Below, piece after piece: positions 1 through 7,286 of a DNA stretch of 64,000 nucleotides. A program made the translations under genes and the position numbers. Position 1 is the first letter of the stretch. Every line of letters starts with the position of its first letter. Under the pieces are notes generated by a model that was not told where the DNA came from, made no database searches, and saw only the letters and a list, made by a program, of their open reading frames with translations. Source of the stretch: PALSA-505 sp963762615 (GTDB taxonomy: Bacteria > Actinomycetota > Actinomycetes > Streptosporangiales > Streptosporangiaceae); the NCBI GenBank assembly GCA_963762615.1, contig CAVXLG010000020.1, positions 372,001-436,000 on the forward strand. Direction: 5' to 3'.

Positions 1-165
1 ACCGGGCGCAGGGCCTGCCGGCCCGACCCGGGCCAGGCCCGTGTATCCGTCGCCGATAGCGTCGTCGGCGGCGCTGACCAGCGAGCTGCCGCGGGTCAGG
101 TTCACCAGCCGGGCATAGACCACCGGGAAGCTCACCGCCAGGCGCGTCTCATCGGCGACAAACAC
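1..165 (-). CDS. Partial conserved hypothetical protein (N-terminus only)
   Basis: An open frame of 55 codons runs leftwards from a GTG at 165 and leaves the window in phase, with no stop. It begins with FVADETRLAVSF and continues through ARLVNLTRGSSLVSAADDA. The mix of residues and the strong third-position GC look like real coding sequence. I recall similar short actinobacterial proteins of unknown role, but I cannot name a family. No strong ribosome binding site is visible before the GTG. The rest of the gene lies outside the window. Confidence 0.4.
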   Translation of the reverse strand, partial: MFVADETRLAVSFPVVYARLVNLTRGSSLVSAADDAIGDGYTGLARVGPAGPAPG

Positions 166-453
166 CGTGCCAGTTAACCCGACGAAGCGGCATAAGCGCA
201 CGGGACCTGCGTCCCTACTTGCGGAGCCAGAAGTCACCGATGGCCGAGAAGGACTTCACTTCAGCACGATGCGGACAGCTGCGCAACCGTGGCGAAACAG
301 CAACCTAGCCGCGAGGCCACTCAGAACGTATGCCCAGTCAGAGCCACATAGCTGGTGAAGCCACCGTCTCTGATGCGATGAAGGAGCGAGCCTCCGCTCC
401 TGGCGGATGCTGGAAGTTGCATGCATCCGTCTCCACCAGGCAGGGAGGCCCTT
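166..453. other. Non-coding stretch left of an IS110 relic
   Basis: No gene is seen between the partial leftward gene and the transposase fragment. The stretch contains a perfect 6-bp stem hairpin at 383-400 (GGAGCG / CGCTCC, 6-nt loop). In IS110 elements the non-coding end upstream of the transposase encodes the bridge RNA, so this may be a decayed remnant of that end. That is inference only; no element boundary could be fixed. Confidence 0.3.
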
Positions 454-735
454 ATGACCGGAGCCTATGACGGCCGGGAGGTCGTCGGGATGGATCTGCA
501 CCGGCGCCGTAGCGTGCTGGCGCGGATGACGCCAGATGGCAGGAAGCTGGAGACCATGCAGATCACCAACAGCCCGGAGGAGCTGCGCAGGCAGATTGCC
601 CGGGCCGGCGTCTCACCGCAGGTGGCGGTCGAGACAACGTACGCGTGGTATGGGCTGCATCTCGCGGAGAATGTACGCAAATCGTTCGAAAAGGGCATTT
701 ACCCGACCGAAGACATGCGGTGGATATCGATGTAG
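454..735 (+). pseudogene. IS110-family transposase, N-terminal fragment
   Basis: The frame starts at ATG 454 behind a GGGAGG ribosome binding site and encodes 93 residues. It shows the start of an IS110 DEDD transposase: GMDLHRRRSV carries the first catalytic Asp, and VAVETTYAWYG follows. Similarity ends near residue 75; the last 20 or so residues (KSFEKGIYPTED...) look like read-through into unrelated sequence. Full-length IS110 transposases have roughly 350-400 residues with a C-terminal Tnp_20 domain, which is absent here. It is a non-functional relic of an insertion and explains some of the disorder at this end of the window. Confidence 0.75.
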
Positions 736-1333
736 AAGCGCCCCCGGCTTGGAGACTTATCGCTCGGATTAGGAGGAGCCGCTGGCCGTTCCCAGGAGCA
801 CAGATCAATTTGATGCTTCGGTGAGAGCACTCCAAAGGCTCACACTTGAGAGCCCGCCCAGGCGGATACGGATCGCGAAGCGATATGAGCATTGACCACT
901 GAGGTAATGCCTGGTATCTCCGCATAGGCGCCGACTTGAGCGTCGGTCAAGTAGCGGGGCCCGGGTTTGGCGCGGTGCCGATGGGTGATCGTGGCGTGTG
1001 CTACTCCCTGTTTCGTACCGGGTGGTGAAGGTCGGCGGGTTCAGTTGATCTTGACGCGCGCTAGACGTCTTTGCACCGCCCGCCGTGCCGGACGGCAGCG
1101 GGCCGGGGCTCACGGCTTCGGCTGGCATAGGACCATCTTGCCTCGTCCCAGCTATATCCCATACCAGGTCAGCTTCGTGACCGGAGGCTCCGGGACCCCG
1201 CCGCGTCGATGCGGCGGCACATCCGCTCGCACAGTTGTCCATCTGGCCGGTCCCGGTTCGTCGTTGGGGTGACCGGCCAGACGGCCGGCTGGCACGCCCG
1301 GGCCGTCACGGCCCAGCGACCGAGGAGGAAGCC
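736..1333. other. Gene-free stretch after the IS110 relic
   Basis: No open frame here has a credible ribosome binding site, family motif or conserved look. The short frames on both strands are Arg/Pro/Ser-rich, as expected from non-coding GC-rich DNA. It may contain the promoter for the three-gene group that starts at 1334, but I cannot point to clear -35/-10 elements. Confidence 0.4.
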
Positions 1334-1549
1334 ATGTATCCGGTCACCATGCAGACGATCAGCGCCACGCGGGGCAAGGAGATGCGGGAGCAGGCCGCCG
1401 AATGGAGGCGCGGGCGAGAGGCCCGCAGTGCCATGCAGGCACGGCCCGCCAGGATCCCGTTCGCGTTCATCGCGCGCCTGGTGCGGAACGCGCGGTCCCT
1501 GGCCGGGCAGAAGTCGCTGCAAGGCGAGGAGCAGGCTGAGAGCGTATAA
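1334..1549 (+). CDS. Small basic protein, unknown function
   Basis: A 71-residue protein starts at ATG 1334 behind GAGGAGG. An in-frame ATG exists at 1235, but the ribosome binding site supports 1334. The N-terminal half is charged (GKEMREQAAEWRRGREA) and probably a helix; a short apolar patch (IPFAFIARLV) follows. It lies 33 bp upstream of the YCII-domain gene and is probably co-transcribed with it. Small Arg-rich proteins of this kind are common in actinomycetes and generally uncharacterised; the 37-residue product at 19436-19549 has a similar flavour. No function is assigned. Confidence 0.5.
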   Translation: MYPVTMQTISATRGKEMREQAAEWRRGREARSAMQARPARIPFAFIARLVRNARSLAGQKSLQGEEQAESV

Positions 1550-1582
1550 CCCGCGGGCGGCGCGCAGCGAAGGAGGAGCCCA

Positions 1583-1990
1583 GTGAGGTACCTGGTGATC
1601 CACTGGATCGACGAGGCCGCGCTGGACGCGGAGAGCACGGCGGTCGAGAGCGAGGTCGAGGCCTGGACGGCCGACATGGACCGCCGTGGCGTGCGGCTGC
1701 AGGGCGAGCCGCTCCGGTCGGCCGGCCAGGCCGCGACCGTGCGGATGCGCGGCGGTGACGTACTGGTCAGCGATGGGCCCTTCGCCGAGACCAAGGAGCA
1801 GATCGCCGGATTCGACCTGATCGAGTCCGCCAGCATGGCCGAGGCGGTCCAGATCGTATTCCGCCACCCGATCGCCAGGATCGGCACGTTCGAGCTACGG
1901 CAGATTCTGGGACGGCCGGGGACAGCGATGATGCCTGTGGCCGCCCGACCAGGCGGCGGCCGCCCCACGGAAGAGAAGGTGGTCTTGTGA
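1583..1990 (+). CDS. YCII-related (DGPF) domain protein
   Basis: This 135-residue protein starts at GTG 1583 behind a near-ideal AAGGAGGAG. It has the ferredoxin-like YCII/DGPF fold: beta strand MRYLVIHW, helix, then VRMRGGDVLVSDGPFAE with the hallmark DGPF at residues 64-67, and a final strand followed by a low-complexity tail. Family members are small cytosolic proteins often encoded with ECF sigma factors or SRPBCC proteins; most have no proven enzymatic role. Its stop overlaps the start of the SRPBCC gene (GTGA at 1987-1990), so the two are translationally coupled. Function beyond the family is unknown. Confidence 0.8.
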   Translation: MRYLVIHWIDEAALDAESTAVESEVEAWTADMDRRGVRLQGEPLRSAGQAATVRMRGGDVLVSDGPFAETKEQIAGFDLIESASMAEAVQIVFRHPIARIGTFELRQILGRPGTAMMPVAARPGGGRPTEEKVVL

Positions 1991-2502
1991 CCGGCGATGA
2001 GTACCAGCCTGTTGCCGTATCGCGGCGGATCTGTGCCCCCGCGCACGACATCTTCCAGGTCCTGGCCAATCCGGTGCGGCATCCGGAGTTCGACGGCTCG
2101 CAGATGCTGCGGGGAGCGGTTTCCCCCATGGTGATCGCGGCCCCCGGGGACGTCTTCGTGATGAAGATGCACTACTCCCAGATCGGCGAGTACGAGATGA
2201 ACAACCACGTGGTCGAGTACGAGCAAGACCGGCGGATCGGCTGGGAACCCGAAGCCGGGCGCGGGCATCCCGACTACGAACCTGGCAGTCCGGCGCGCTG
2301 GGGGCAACGGTGGATCTACCAGCTCACCCCCGATGGCCCAGACGCGACCATCGTGACCGAAATCTACGACTGTTCGGCAGCGCCACAACACGAGCGCATG
2401 CAGATAGACAACGGCGCCATCTGGGCCGAGGACATGGCCAAGACACTGGAGCGGCTCGACGCGCTCTGCGCCCGGCGGGGAAACCAGCCCAGCCCGGCGT
2501 AG
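1987..2502 (+). CDS. SRPBCC (START-like) family protein
   Basis: This 171-residue protein starts at GTG 1987 and overlaps the YCII gene by 4 bp. The N-terminus QPVAVSRRICAPAHDIFQVL is the typical first strand and helix of the SRPBCC ligand-binding fold, followed by a helix-grip core (VVEYEQDRRIGWEP, RWIYQLTPD, ATIVTEIYDCS) and a long C-terminal helix ending in KTLERLDALCAR. Such proteins bind small hydrophobic ligands or act as cyclases or hydrolases. The YCII + SRPBCC pair resembles small stress or AHSA1-like modules, but the ligand cannot be read from the sequence. Confidence 0.75.
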   Translation: MTGDEYQPVAVSRRICAPAHDIFQVLANPVRHPEFDGSQMLRGAVSPMVIAAPGDVFVMKMHYSQIGEYEMNNHVVEYEQDRRIGWEPEAGRGHPDYEPGSPARWGQRWIYQLTPDGPDATIVTEIYDCSAAPQHERMQIDNGAIWAEDMAKTLERLDALCARRGNQPSPA

Positions 2503-2924
2503 TCTGCGTTTGCTCCTCCTACGGGCCACAGCACAGCGAGGCCCCGGCAGGCTGGCATATCGTTCGAAAGCCCGGCCCGAACGGCCGGCAGCGGATGTGA
2601 GAGCCAAGCCCACTGGAGCTGTGACTAACCGTTGGAAGGCCCGGAACAGTCGGTTCGACCTCGGACGCCGGGACCGCGGGCCCGGCCACGCTGCCCGGCT
2701 CCCCGCCCGGCGGGGGCATGCGGCTTGTGTCGTACTCCGGAAGACACCACAATTACTGGAAATAATTTGCTAGTTTATTGTTGCATGTGTAGATTGGGAG
2801 GAGTATTGACAGCGGCGTTCGCCGTCGCAGCGCTAGACCGAGCCTGGTGGCCCGTGTATGCGGCTCCCATCGGGGTAGCGTCATCGGCAAAGCGGCGGTG
2901 TGTCGCTACGGGAGGAAGGCTGGC
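2503..2924. other. Gene-free stretch with an AT-rich promoter-like island
   Basis: No credible gene is seen. The sequence from about 2745 to 2800 is strikingly AT-rich against this background and contains the promoter-like elements listed separately. The remaining short frames lack ribosome binding sites or recognisable motifs. Confidence 0.45.
2767..2795 (+). promoter_or_regulatory. Candidate sigma-70-type promoter for the PRC-barrel gene
   Basis: TTGCTA (2767-2772) and TAGATT (2790-2795) are separated by 17 bp inside an AT-rich island. Both hexamers match the vegetative consensus at four of six positions. The next gene downstream starts at 2925, giving a leader of roughly 120 nt. Confidence 0.4.
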
Positions 2925-3281
2925 GTGTTCGAGGCTGCTGACATCCGGGAATGGCGCGGCCACCACGTGGTTGACCCGGCCGGTCACAAGATCGGCGAGC
3001 TGGAGGCTGTCTACGTCAACACCGGCACCGACCTGCCGTCGTTCGGCACGGTCAGGGTCGGGATGCCGACCCGGCACCGGCTCGTGTTCGTGCCTCTTGA
3101 CCAGGCGACGGTGGGGCCGGGGTACGTCAAGGTCTGCTTTGACAGGAAGCAAGTGAAGGATGCCCCGTCGATCGGCACGGACGGCGAGCTGCCCGCGGAC
3201 GACGAAGAGGCGATCTTCAAGCACTACGGCCTGGCCTACGAGCCAGGCGGCGGTGGTGAGCGGCGGCTGGCCCGCCGCTGA
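2925..3281 (+). CDS. PRC-barrel domain protein
   Basis: The start is GTG 2925, 9 nt after GGAGG; the upstream in-frame ATG at 2847 has no ribosome binding site. The 118-residue product has a PRC-barrel core: IREWRGHHVVDPAGHKIGEL, then a strand pair ending FVPLDQATVGPGYVKV, and a C-terminal acidic helix (DDEEAIFKHYGL). PRC-barrel proteins in actinomycetes are small cytosolic proteins linked to stress or RNA/envelope functions, usually without known activity. It is followed 25 bp later by a small membrane protein and then a BrkB-type protein, and may be part of an envelope-stress group with them. Confidence 0.75.
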   Translation: MFEAADIREWRGHHVVDPAGHKIGELEAVYVNTGTDLPSFGTVRVGMPTRHRLVFVPLDQATVGPGYVKVCFDRKQVKDAPSIGTDGELPADDEEAIFKHYGLAYEPGGGGERRLARR

Positions 3282-3306
3282 GCCGCCCGATTGAGAGGAG
3301 GACCGG

Positions 3307-3480
3307 ATGGTTGCCCTGTTTCTGCTGCTGGTGATCGCGGCGATCGTGCTGGGCATCGTGGGCGTGGTCGCGAAGGGCCTGTTGTTCCTGCTGTTCATCG
3401 GCATTGTCGTGTTCCTCGGCGCCCTTGTGCTGAGCGCCCTGCGGATGCGGCGGCGGCCCGGCAGGCGCCCGGCCCGGTGA
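3307..3480 (+). CDS. Small membrane protein, 57 residues
   Basis: ATG 3307 follows GAGAGGAGG at ideal spacing. The 57-residue product has one long apolar segment or two closely spaced helices (VALFLLLVIAAIVLGIVGVV, then LLFLLFIGIVVFLGALVLSA), ending in an Arg-rich tail (LRMRRRPGRRPAR) that would stay in the cytoplasm by the positive-inside rule. It sits 25 bp after the PRC-barrel gene and is very likely co-transcribed. The composition resembles small hydrophobic stress-induced membrane proteins; no specific family is claimed. Confidence 0.65.
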   Translation: MVALFLLLVIAAIVLGIVGVVAKGLLFLLFIGIVVFLGALVLSALRMRRRPGRRPAR

Positions 3481-3665
3481 TTCTCTCCGGTCATCGTTGA
3501 GGCAAGCGCGCCCGGCCGAGCCGGTTGCTGCCACCCACTTGGACCGGGACGGAACGGCTAAAGGCTGGCGGATGGCAGGACGCGAAGGTCGTATCCCTCA
3601 GCCACGAACACCACAGGCGGGTCGTCTGCCCGGCGATTAGGCCGATGTGCGGTGGGGTGGTTGGT

Positions 3666-4661
3666 ATGGCAGTCGCGGAACGTCTGGACGGGTTTCAGCA
3701 GAAGCACCGGTGGGCCGGATTCCCGCTGGCGGTGTTGTACAAGTACGTCGATGACTTCGGTACCTATCTGGCGGCGCTGCTCACCTACTACGGGTTCGTG
3801 TCCCTGTTTCCGTTGTTGCTGCTCATCTCGACGGTGCTGGGCTTCGTCCTGGCCGGTGATGCCAAGTTGCAGCACCAGGTACTGGCCTCGGCGCTGCACC
3901 AGTTTCCGGTGATCGGCGGGGATCTGGCGCAGCCGAAGCGCATCGGCGGCGGTCTTATCGGGCTGGCCGTGGGAATCCTTGGGTCGCTGTACGGCGGGCT
4001 GCGCGGGGCGCAGGCGTTCCAGTACGCGACGAATACGGTATGGGGCGTGCCCCGCAACAGCCGGCCGAATCCGTTGAAGACCCGCGGCCGCAGCCTGCTG
4101 CTGCTGGCCAGCGCCGGACTGGCCATACTGGCTACCACTGTCTTGTCCGTAGTGGGCGGCACCGGGGCCGGCGCGCTCGGGACTGCCCTCAGGCTCGCGA
4201 TCCTCGCGGCGTCCGTGATCATCAACATTGCCGTGTTCGTCTTCGGGTTCCGGTTCGCGGCCGCCCGGCGCCTGTCCGTACGCGACGTGGCGCCGGGCGC
4301 GATAGCCGCCGCGGTCATCTGGCAGCTTCTGCAATCCTTCGGGGTCATCTATGTCGTGCACGTGGTCAGGCACGCTACTGACACGAACGCAGTATTCGCC
4401 CTGGTGCTCGGCATGCTCGCATTCCTCTACCTCAGCGCGACGGCGGTACTGCTCTGCGTCGAGATCAACGTCGTGCGGGTCAGCCGCATCTATCCCAGGT
4501 CGCTGCTGACCCCGTTCACCGACAAGGCCATCCTGACGACCGGGGACCGGCGCGCGTACTCTAAACAGGCCAAGGCCCAGCGCCGCAAGGACTTCGAACA
4601 CGTCGACGTCAGCTTCGACCCGCCGTCCCCTGAGCCAGAACAAGACACTCCCGGCACCTGA
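3666..4661 (+). CDS. YihY/BrkB-family inner-membrane protein
   Basis: The chosen start is ATG 3666 (331 residues); upstream in-frame ATGs at 3525 and 3645 are weaker. The protein shows the YihY/virulence-factor BrkB pattern: an N-terminal segment with YKYVDDFGTYLAALLTYYGF, then six apolar segments at roughly residues 33-60, 90-112, 135-160, 165-190, 205-230 and 240-265, and the conserved LRGAQAFQYATNTVWGVP region. The C-terminal 45 residues are charged and cytosolic. The family has unclear transport or envelope functions; the old annotation as ribonuclease BN is wrong. It converges on hsp20, with a strong hairpin between them. Confidence 0.85.
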   Translation: MAVAERLDGFQQKHRWAGFPLAVLYKYVDDFGTYLAALLTYYGFVSLFPLLLLISTVLGFVLAGDAKLQHQVLASALHQFPVIGGDLAQPKRIGGGLIGLAVGILGSLYGGLRGAQAFQYATNTVWGVPRNSRPNPLKTRGRSLLLLASAGLAILATTVLSVVGGTGAGALGTALRLAILAASVIINIAVFVFGFRFAAARRLSVRDVAPGAIAAAVIWQLLQSFGVIYVVHVVRHATDTNAVFALVLGMLAFLYLSATAVLLCVEINVVRVSRIYPRSLLTPFTDKAILTTGDRRAYSKQAKAQRRKDFEHVDVSFDPPSPEPEQDTPGT

Positions 4662-4750
4662 GTCAACGGCAGTCAACCCTTCTCGCCGAGACACGCACCT
4701 CCCCGGGCTGCAGCTCGTGGTGGGGGCACGGGCCGGGCATGGCCGTGTTT

Positions 4751-4780
4751 CCTGCTGCCACTGCTGGCGGTGGCAGCAGG
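4751..4780. terminator. Bidirectional hairpin between brkB-like gene and hsp20
   Basis: A perfect 11-bp inverted repeat (CCTGCTGCCAC / GTGGCAGCAGG) with an 8-nt loop lies between two convergent genes. There is no U-tract, as usual for actinomycete terminators. It can serve both strands. Confidence 0.6.
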
Positions 4781-4833
4781 GGACGTCCTGCCGGGTGGTG
4801 CGGTCCGGCGGCGTGGCCGCCTGGCGGGTGCTG

Positions 4834-5376
4834 TCAGGCGCCGTTCTTGCCCGCTGTGCGGGTGACGGCGGCCTTGCCTGGCAGGGCGGCCTTGCCCTTG
4901 GGGGTGCGTACCTGGATGCGCTTGGGGTGCACTTCGCGGGCCTTGGGTATCAGGATCAGCAGGACGCCGTCTTGGGCTGAGGCTTCGATCTTGTCCGCCT
5001 GGACGTGGCTGGGCAGGGTGATGGACCGGCGGAACGCGCCGTAGCGGCGCTCGATCCGGTGCACCTTCTCCCCGGCGGAGTCGTGCGCGAAGTGCCGTTC
5101 GCCCTGGATGGTCAGCAGGCCGTCCTCGAACGTGATCTCGACGTCCTCGGTGCCGACGCCGGGCAGTTCCACGGTCACCAGGTAGGCGTCCGGGCGCTCG
5201 GAAATGTCGACCGCCGGCGCCCATGCCTGGGTGGCCGGGCGGGTCTCCAGCCGCTGGCCGAACTGGCCGAACTGGCCGGGCGGCAGCAGCCGCTGGCCGT
5301 ACATCCGGTTCATCTGCAGCTCATCCTGCGCGCTGCGCAGGTCATCGAACAGGTCCCAGCTGGTCAGGACTGTCAT
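4834..5376 (-). CDS. Hsp20 / alpha-crystallin small heat shock protein
   Basis: This 180-residue protein starts at ATG 5376 behind GAAGGAGA. It has a short N-terminal region with WDLFDDLRSAQDELQMNRM and a GQFGQFGQ turn, then the alpha-crystallin domain at about residues 50-145 (APAVDISERPDAYLVTVELP, VEITFEDGLLTIQGER, the arginine-rich RIERRYGAFRRSITLP and the DGVLLILIPK GVL motif). A Lys-rich C-terminal tail replaces a clear IXI motif. It is an ATP-independent holdase that keeps unfolded clients soluble. It is divergent from a TetR-family gene, and the 148-bp shared region holds a palindromic operator, so it may be controlled by that regulator. Confidence 0.92.
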   Translation of the reverse strand: MTVLTSWDLFDDLRSAQDELQMNRMYGQRLLPPGQFGQFGQRLETRPATQAWAPAVDISERPDAYLVTVELPGVGTEDVEITFEDGLLTIQGERHFAHDSAGEKVHRIERRYGAFRRSITLPSHVQADKIEASAQDGVLLILIPKAREVHPKRIQVRTPKGKAALPGKAAVTRTAGKNGA

Positions 5377-5469
5377 GTCGTTCTCCTTCAGGCATCTCGC
5401 CGGGCCGGCGGCCCGGCGACCCGGGAAAAAATGCAGTCCGGGTGAACGACATTCGCTTCCGAGTAACAG

Positions 5470-5489
5470 TGTTTACTGTATCGTAAACA
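5470..5489. promoter_or_regulatory. Palindromic operator in the hsp20-tetR intergenic region
   Basis: TGTTTAC (5470-5476) and GTAAACA (5483-5489) form a perfect inverted repeat with a 6-bp spacer. An overlapping direct repeat, ACAGTGTTTAC (5466-5476) and ACAGTGTTCAC (5487-5497), is spaced 21 bp, about two helical turns. This is the layout of a TetR-dimer site, 36 bp upstream of the adjacent tetR start and 94 bp from the hsp20 start. Confidence 0.6.
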
Positions 5490-5524
5490 GTGTTCACGGT
5501 CAAGCTCAGCGCCAGGAGGCGACC

Positions 5525-6265
5525 ATGGCCAGCCGGCAGCCCGAGGCCGAACCCGGCCAGCACCCGCTGTGGTTCAGCCCGCCGCGCGGCGATGACCGGC
5601 ACCGCCGCGCGCTCACCCGCGAGCAGGTCGTCGCCGAGGCGCTGGCCATCATCGGCGACGGCGGCACCGACGCCCTGAGCATGCGCGCCCTGGCCGCCCG
5701 GCTCGGCGTGGTCCCCGGCGCGCTGTACCGCCACGTGCGCAGCAAGGGACAGCTCTGCGACCTCGTCGCGGACGCCGTGCTGGCCGAGGTCGACTGCCGG
5801 CCCGACCACGCGCTCGGCTGGGCCGGCCAGGTCAAGGCGCTCGCCGGCCGGCTCCGCACCGTCCTGGAAAGCCACCCCGGCACAGCCGGGCTGCTCAAGA
5901 CCCGCGACCCCCTCGGGCCGCACTCCCTCGCCCTGGCCGAGGCGTTCCTGGCACCGCTGCAGCACGCCGGCCTGACCGGCCGGCAGACCGCCCTGGCCTT
6001 CAGCCTCATCTACGACTACACCCTCGGCTTCGCGCTCAGCGACCGCACCACCGTCAACGAGCAACGCGTCCAGGACACCGCGACCAGGCGCCAGCTGCAC
6101 GCATTCCTCCGGTCACTGCCACCCGGCCGGTTCCCCGCGCTGGCCACCCTCGGCGAGCACGTCTGGGCAGACAACCGCGACGAACGATACGCCGCCAGCC
6201 TGGACACCATCCTCAACGGCCTGCAACCCGCGCCGCCCCAGCCCGGCCGGCAACCCGCAACCTGA
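5525..6265 (+). CDS. TetR-family transcriptional regulator (TetR_C type)
   Basis: The chosen start is ATG 5525, which gives 246 residues; the frame is open upstream but runs through the operator. The helix-turn-helix lies at about residues 35-80: LTREQVVAEALAIIGDGG, LSMRALAARLGVVPGALYRHV (recognition helix). The C-terminal half resembles the ligand-binding domain of tetracycline-repressor relatives (about 200 residues, with LIYDYTLGFAL). It probably represses itself and perhaps the divergent hsp20 through the palindrome at 5470-5489. The inducer is unknown. Confidence 0.85.
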   Translation: MASRQPEAEPGQHPLWFSPPRGDDRHRRALTREQVVAEALAIIGDGGTDALSMRALAARLGVVPGALYRHVRSKGQLCDLVADAVLAEVDCRPDHALGWAGQVKALAGRLRTVLESHPGTAGLLKTRDPLGPHSLALAEAFLAPLQHAGLTGRQTALAFSLIYDYTLGFALSDRTTVNEQRVQDTATRRQLHAFLRSLPPGRFPALATLGEHVWADNRDERYAASLDTILNGLQPAPPQPGRQPAT

Positions 6266-6390
6266 CCAGCACCGCTCGGTGAACCTCATCCTCGCACGCG
6301 GCCGGGTGCCGGAAGCCGGGCCTATTCGCCGTAGCTGGCGTGACCGCTTGCGGCGGGTGATTCAGCCAGAGCTGATTACACTGCAAAACT

Positions 6391-6440
6391 TGGTGGCCAG
6401 GGGCAGGATCGAGCTGCCGACCTTCCGCTTTCAGGTGTGG
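6391..6440 (-). tRNA. Degenerate tRNA-Phe 3' half (relic or attachment-site scar)
   Basis: On the minus strand the sequence ends in CCTGGCC-A-CCA (6401-6391), preceded by a T-arm with a 5-bp stem GGCAG/CTGCC and loop CTCGATC (6418-6402), then AGGTC and CTGAAA-GCGGA, which fits a Phe anticodon region (GAA) lacking one loop base. Actinomycete tRNA-Phe ends in the same CCTGGCCACCA and has CTGAAAA-GCGAA-AGGTC. No 5' half with a matching GGCCAGG acceptor strand is present upstream. This looks like a dead 3' fragment, as left by integrative elements that use tRNA 3' ends. It is not a functional tRNA. Confidence 0.5.
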
Positions 6441-7286
6441 CGGATGGCAGATGCCAGGGGACAGCGAGCGTGAGCGGAGGCATGGGATTGCTCAGGGGCG
6501 CTCGGAGTTTTCCGCGTTGCCGTCAATGCGGGCTGTTCTGAGGAGGCGTTTCCGCGCCCCGCTCGGGCCGGCGCGGCTCCAGGTCAGCCCTGTGGGGGCT
6601 CCCCGTGAGTAATCGTGAGAATCTCAGCCCAGCCGCTGGGCGAGCGGACGAGGTTAACCCGCGCGGCAGCTCCTGCAGGAGCCCGCGGACGGGTGACCTC
6701 CGGCCCGGGCAAGGCGGCAGCTGGCTGACACCCTCCCTGGACATTCCGCCGGGCTATACGCGCGGCATAGCTATTGCGGCGCGTCTGCTGCCCGTACACA
6801 TAAGGCACAAGCTCAGGCAGGCCATTCGGTGATGAGGCACTCTGGCGAGGCGCGATGCTCGCTGCCCTGATCGCGGTCATGATCTCTTCTCTTCCCCTGC
6901 GGTACCGCCCGCCGCCGACCGCATGAGCTGAGTACGATCACGCGAGTCCCTGCGAGTCGCAGACCCTGGGCCTCGTTCGTACCTCCGGGCGGGCCTCTGG
7001 TGACTCGGAGTGGGTGTCTTCGAGTCTACGTGAGATATACGCGGTTCGGCACGAGATCAGTGTTACAGCCGGTACGTCCAGGGCCCAGAACGGCCTCGTA
7101 GCGCGGATTGATCATGGACAGTCACCCAAGTGCTGGGTTCGAGCCGACGTAAGCATGGCCGACCGTTCTACATCAGGAAGTTGGCGGCTTCTCCTGCGGC
7201 GGGCTGCTGAGCTGCGGGTAGGCCGTCAACCTACCGACCGGGCTCGCGGCTCCGGGCTGCTGCCCTCGATCGGCTCAATCGGCGAG
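6441..7286. other. Long gene-free stretch
   Basis: About 850 bp without a convincing gene. Open frames on both strands are short, Arg/Ser/Pro-rich and lack ribosome binding sites. Together with the tRNA-Phe relic at its left edge, the stretch looks like decayed sequence from a former integrated element, but no integrase fragment is recognisable. Confidence 0.4.

Noticed and set aside
3558..4694. Leftward frame of 378 residues opposite the BrkB-like gene
   Set aside because: Antisense shadow; the rightward frame has clear membrane helices and family motifs.
6279..6473. Rightward frame of 64 residues containing ARGRIELPTFRF
   Set aside because: This peptide is the reverse-strand translation of a tRNA T-arm region and is a known annotation artefact; the real signal is the tRNA-Phe relic on the minus strand.
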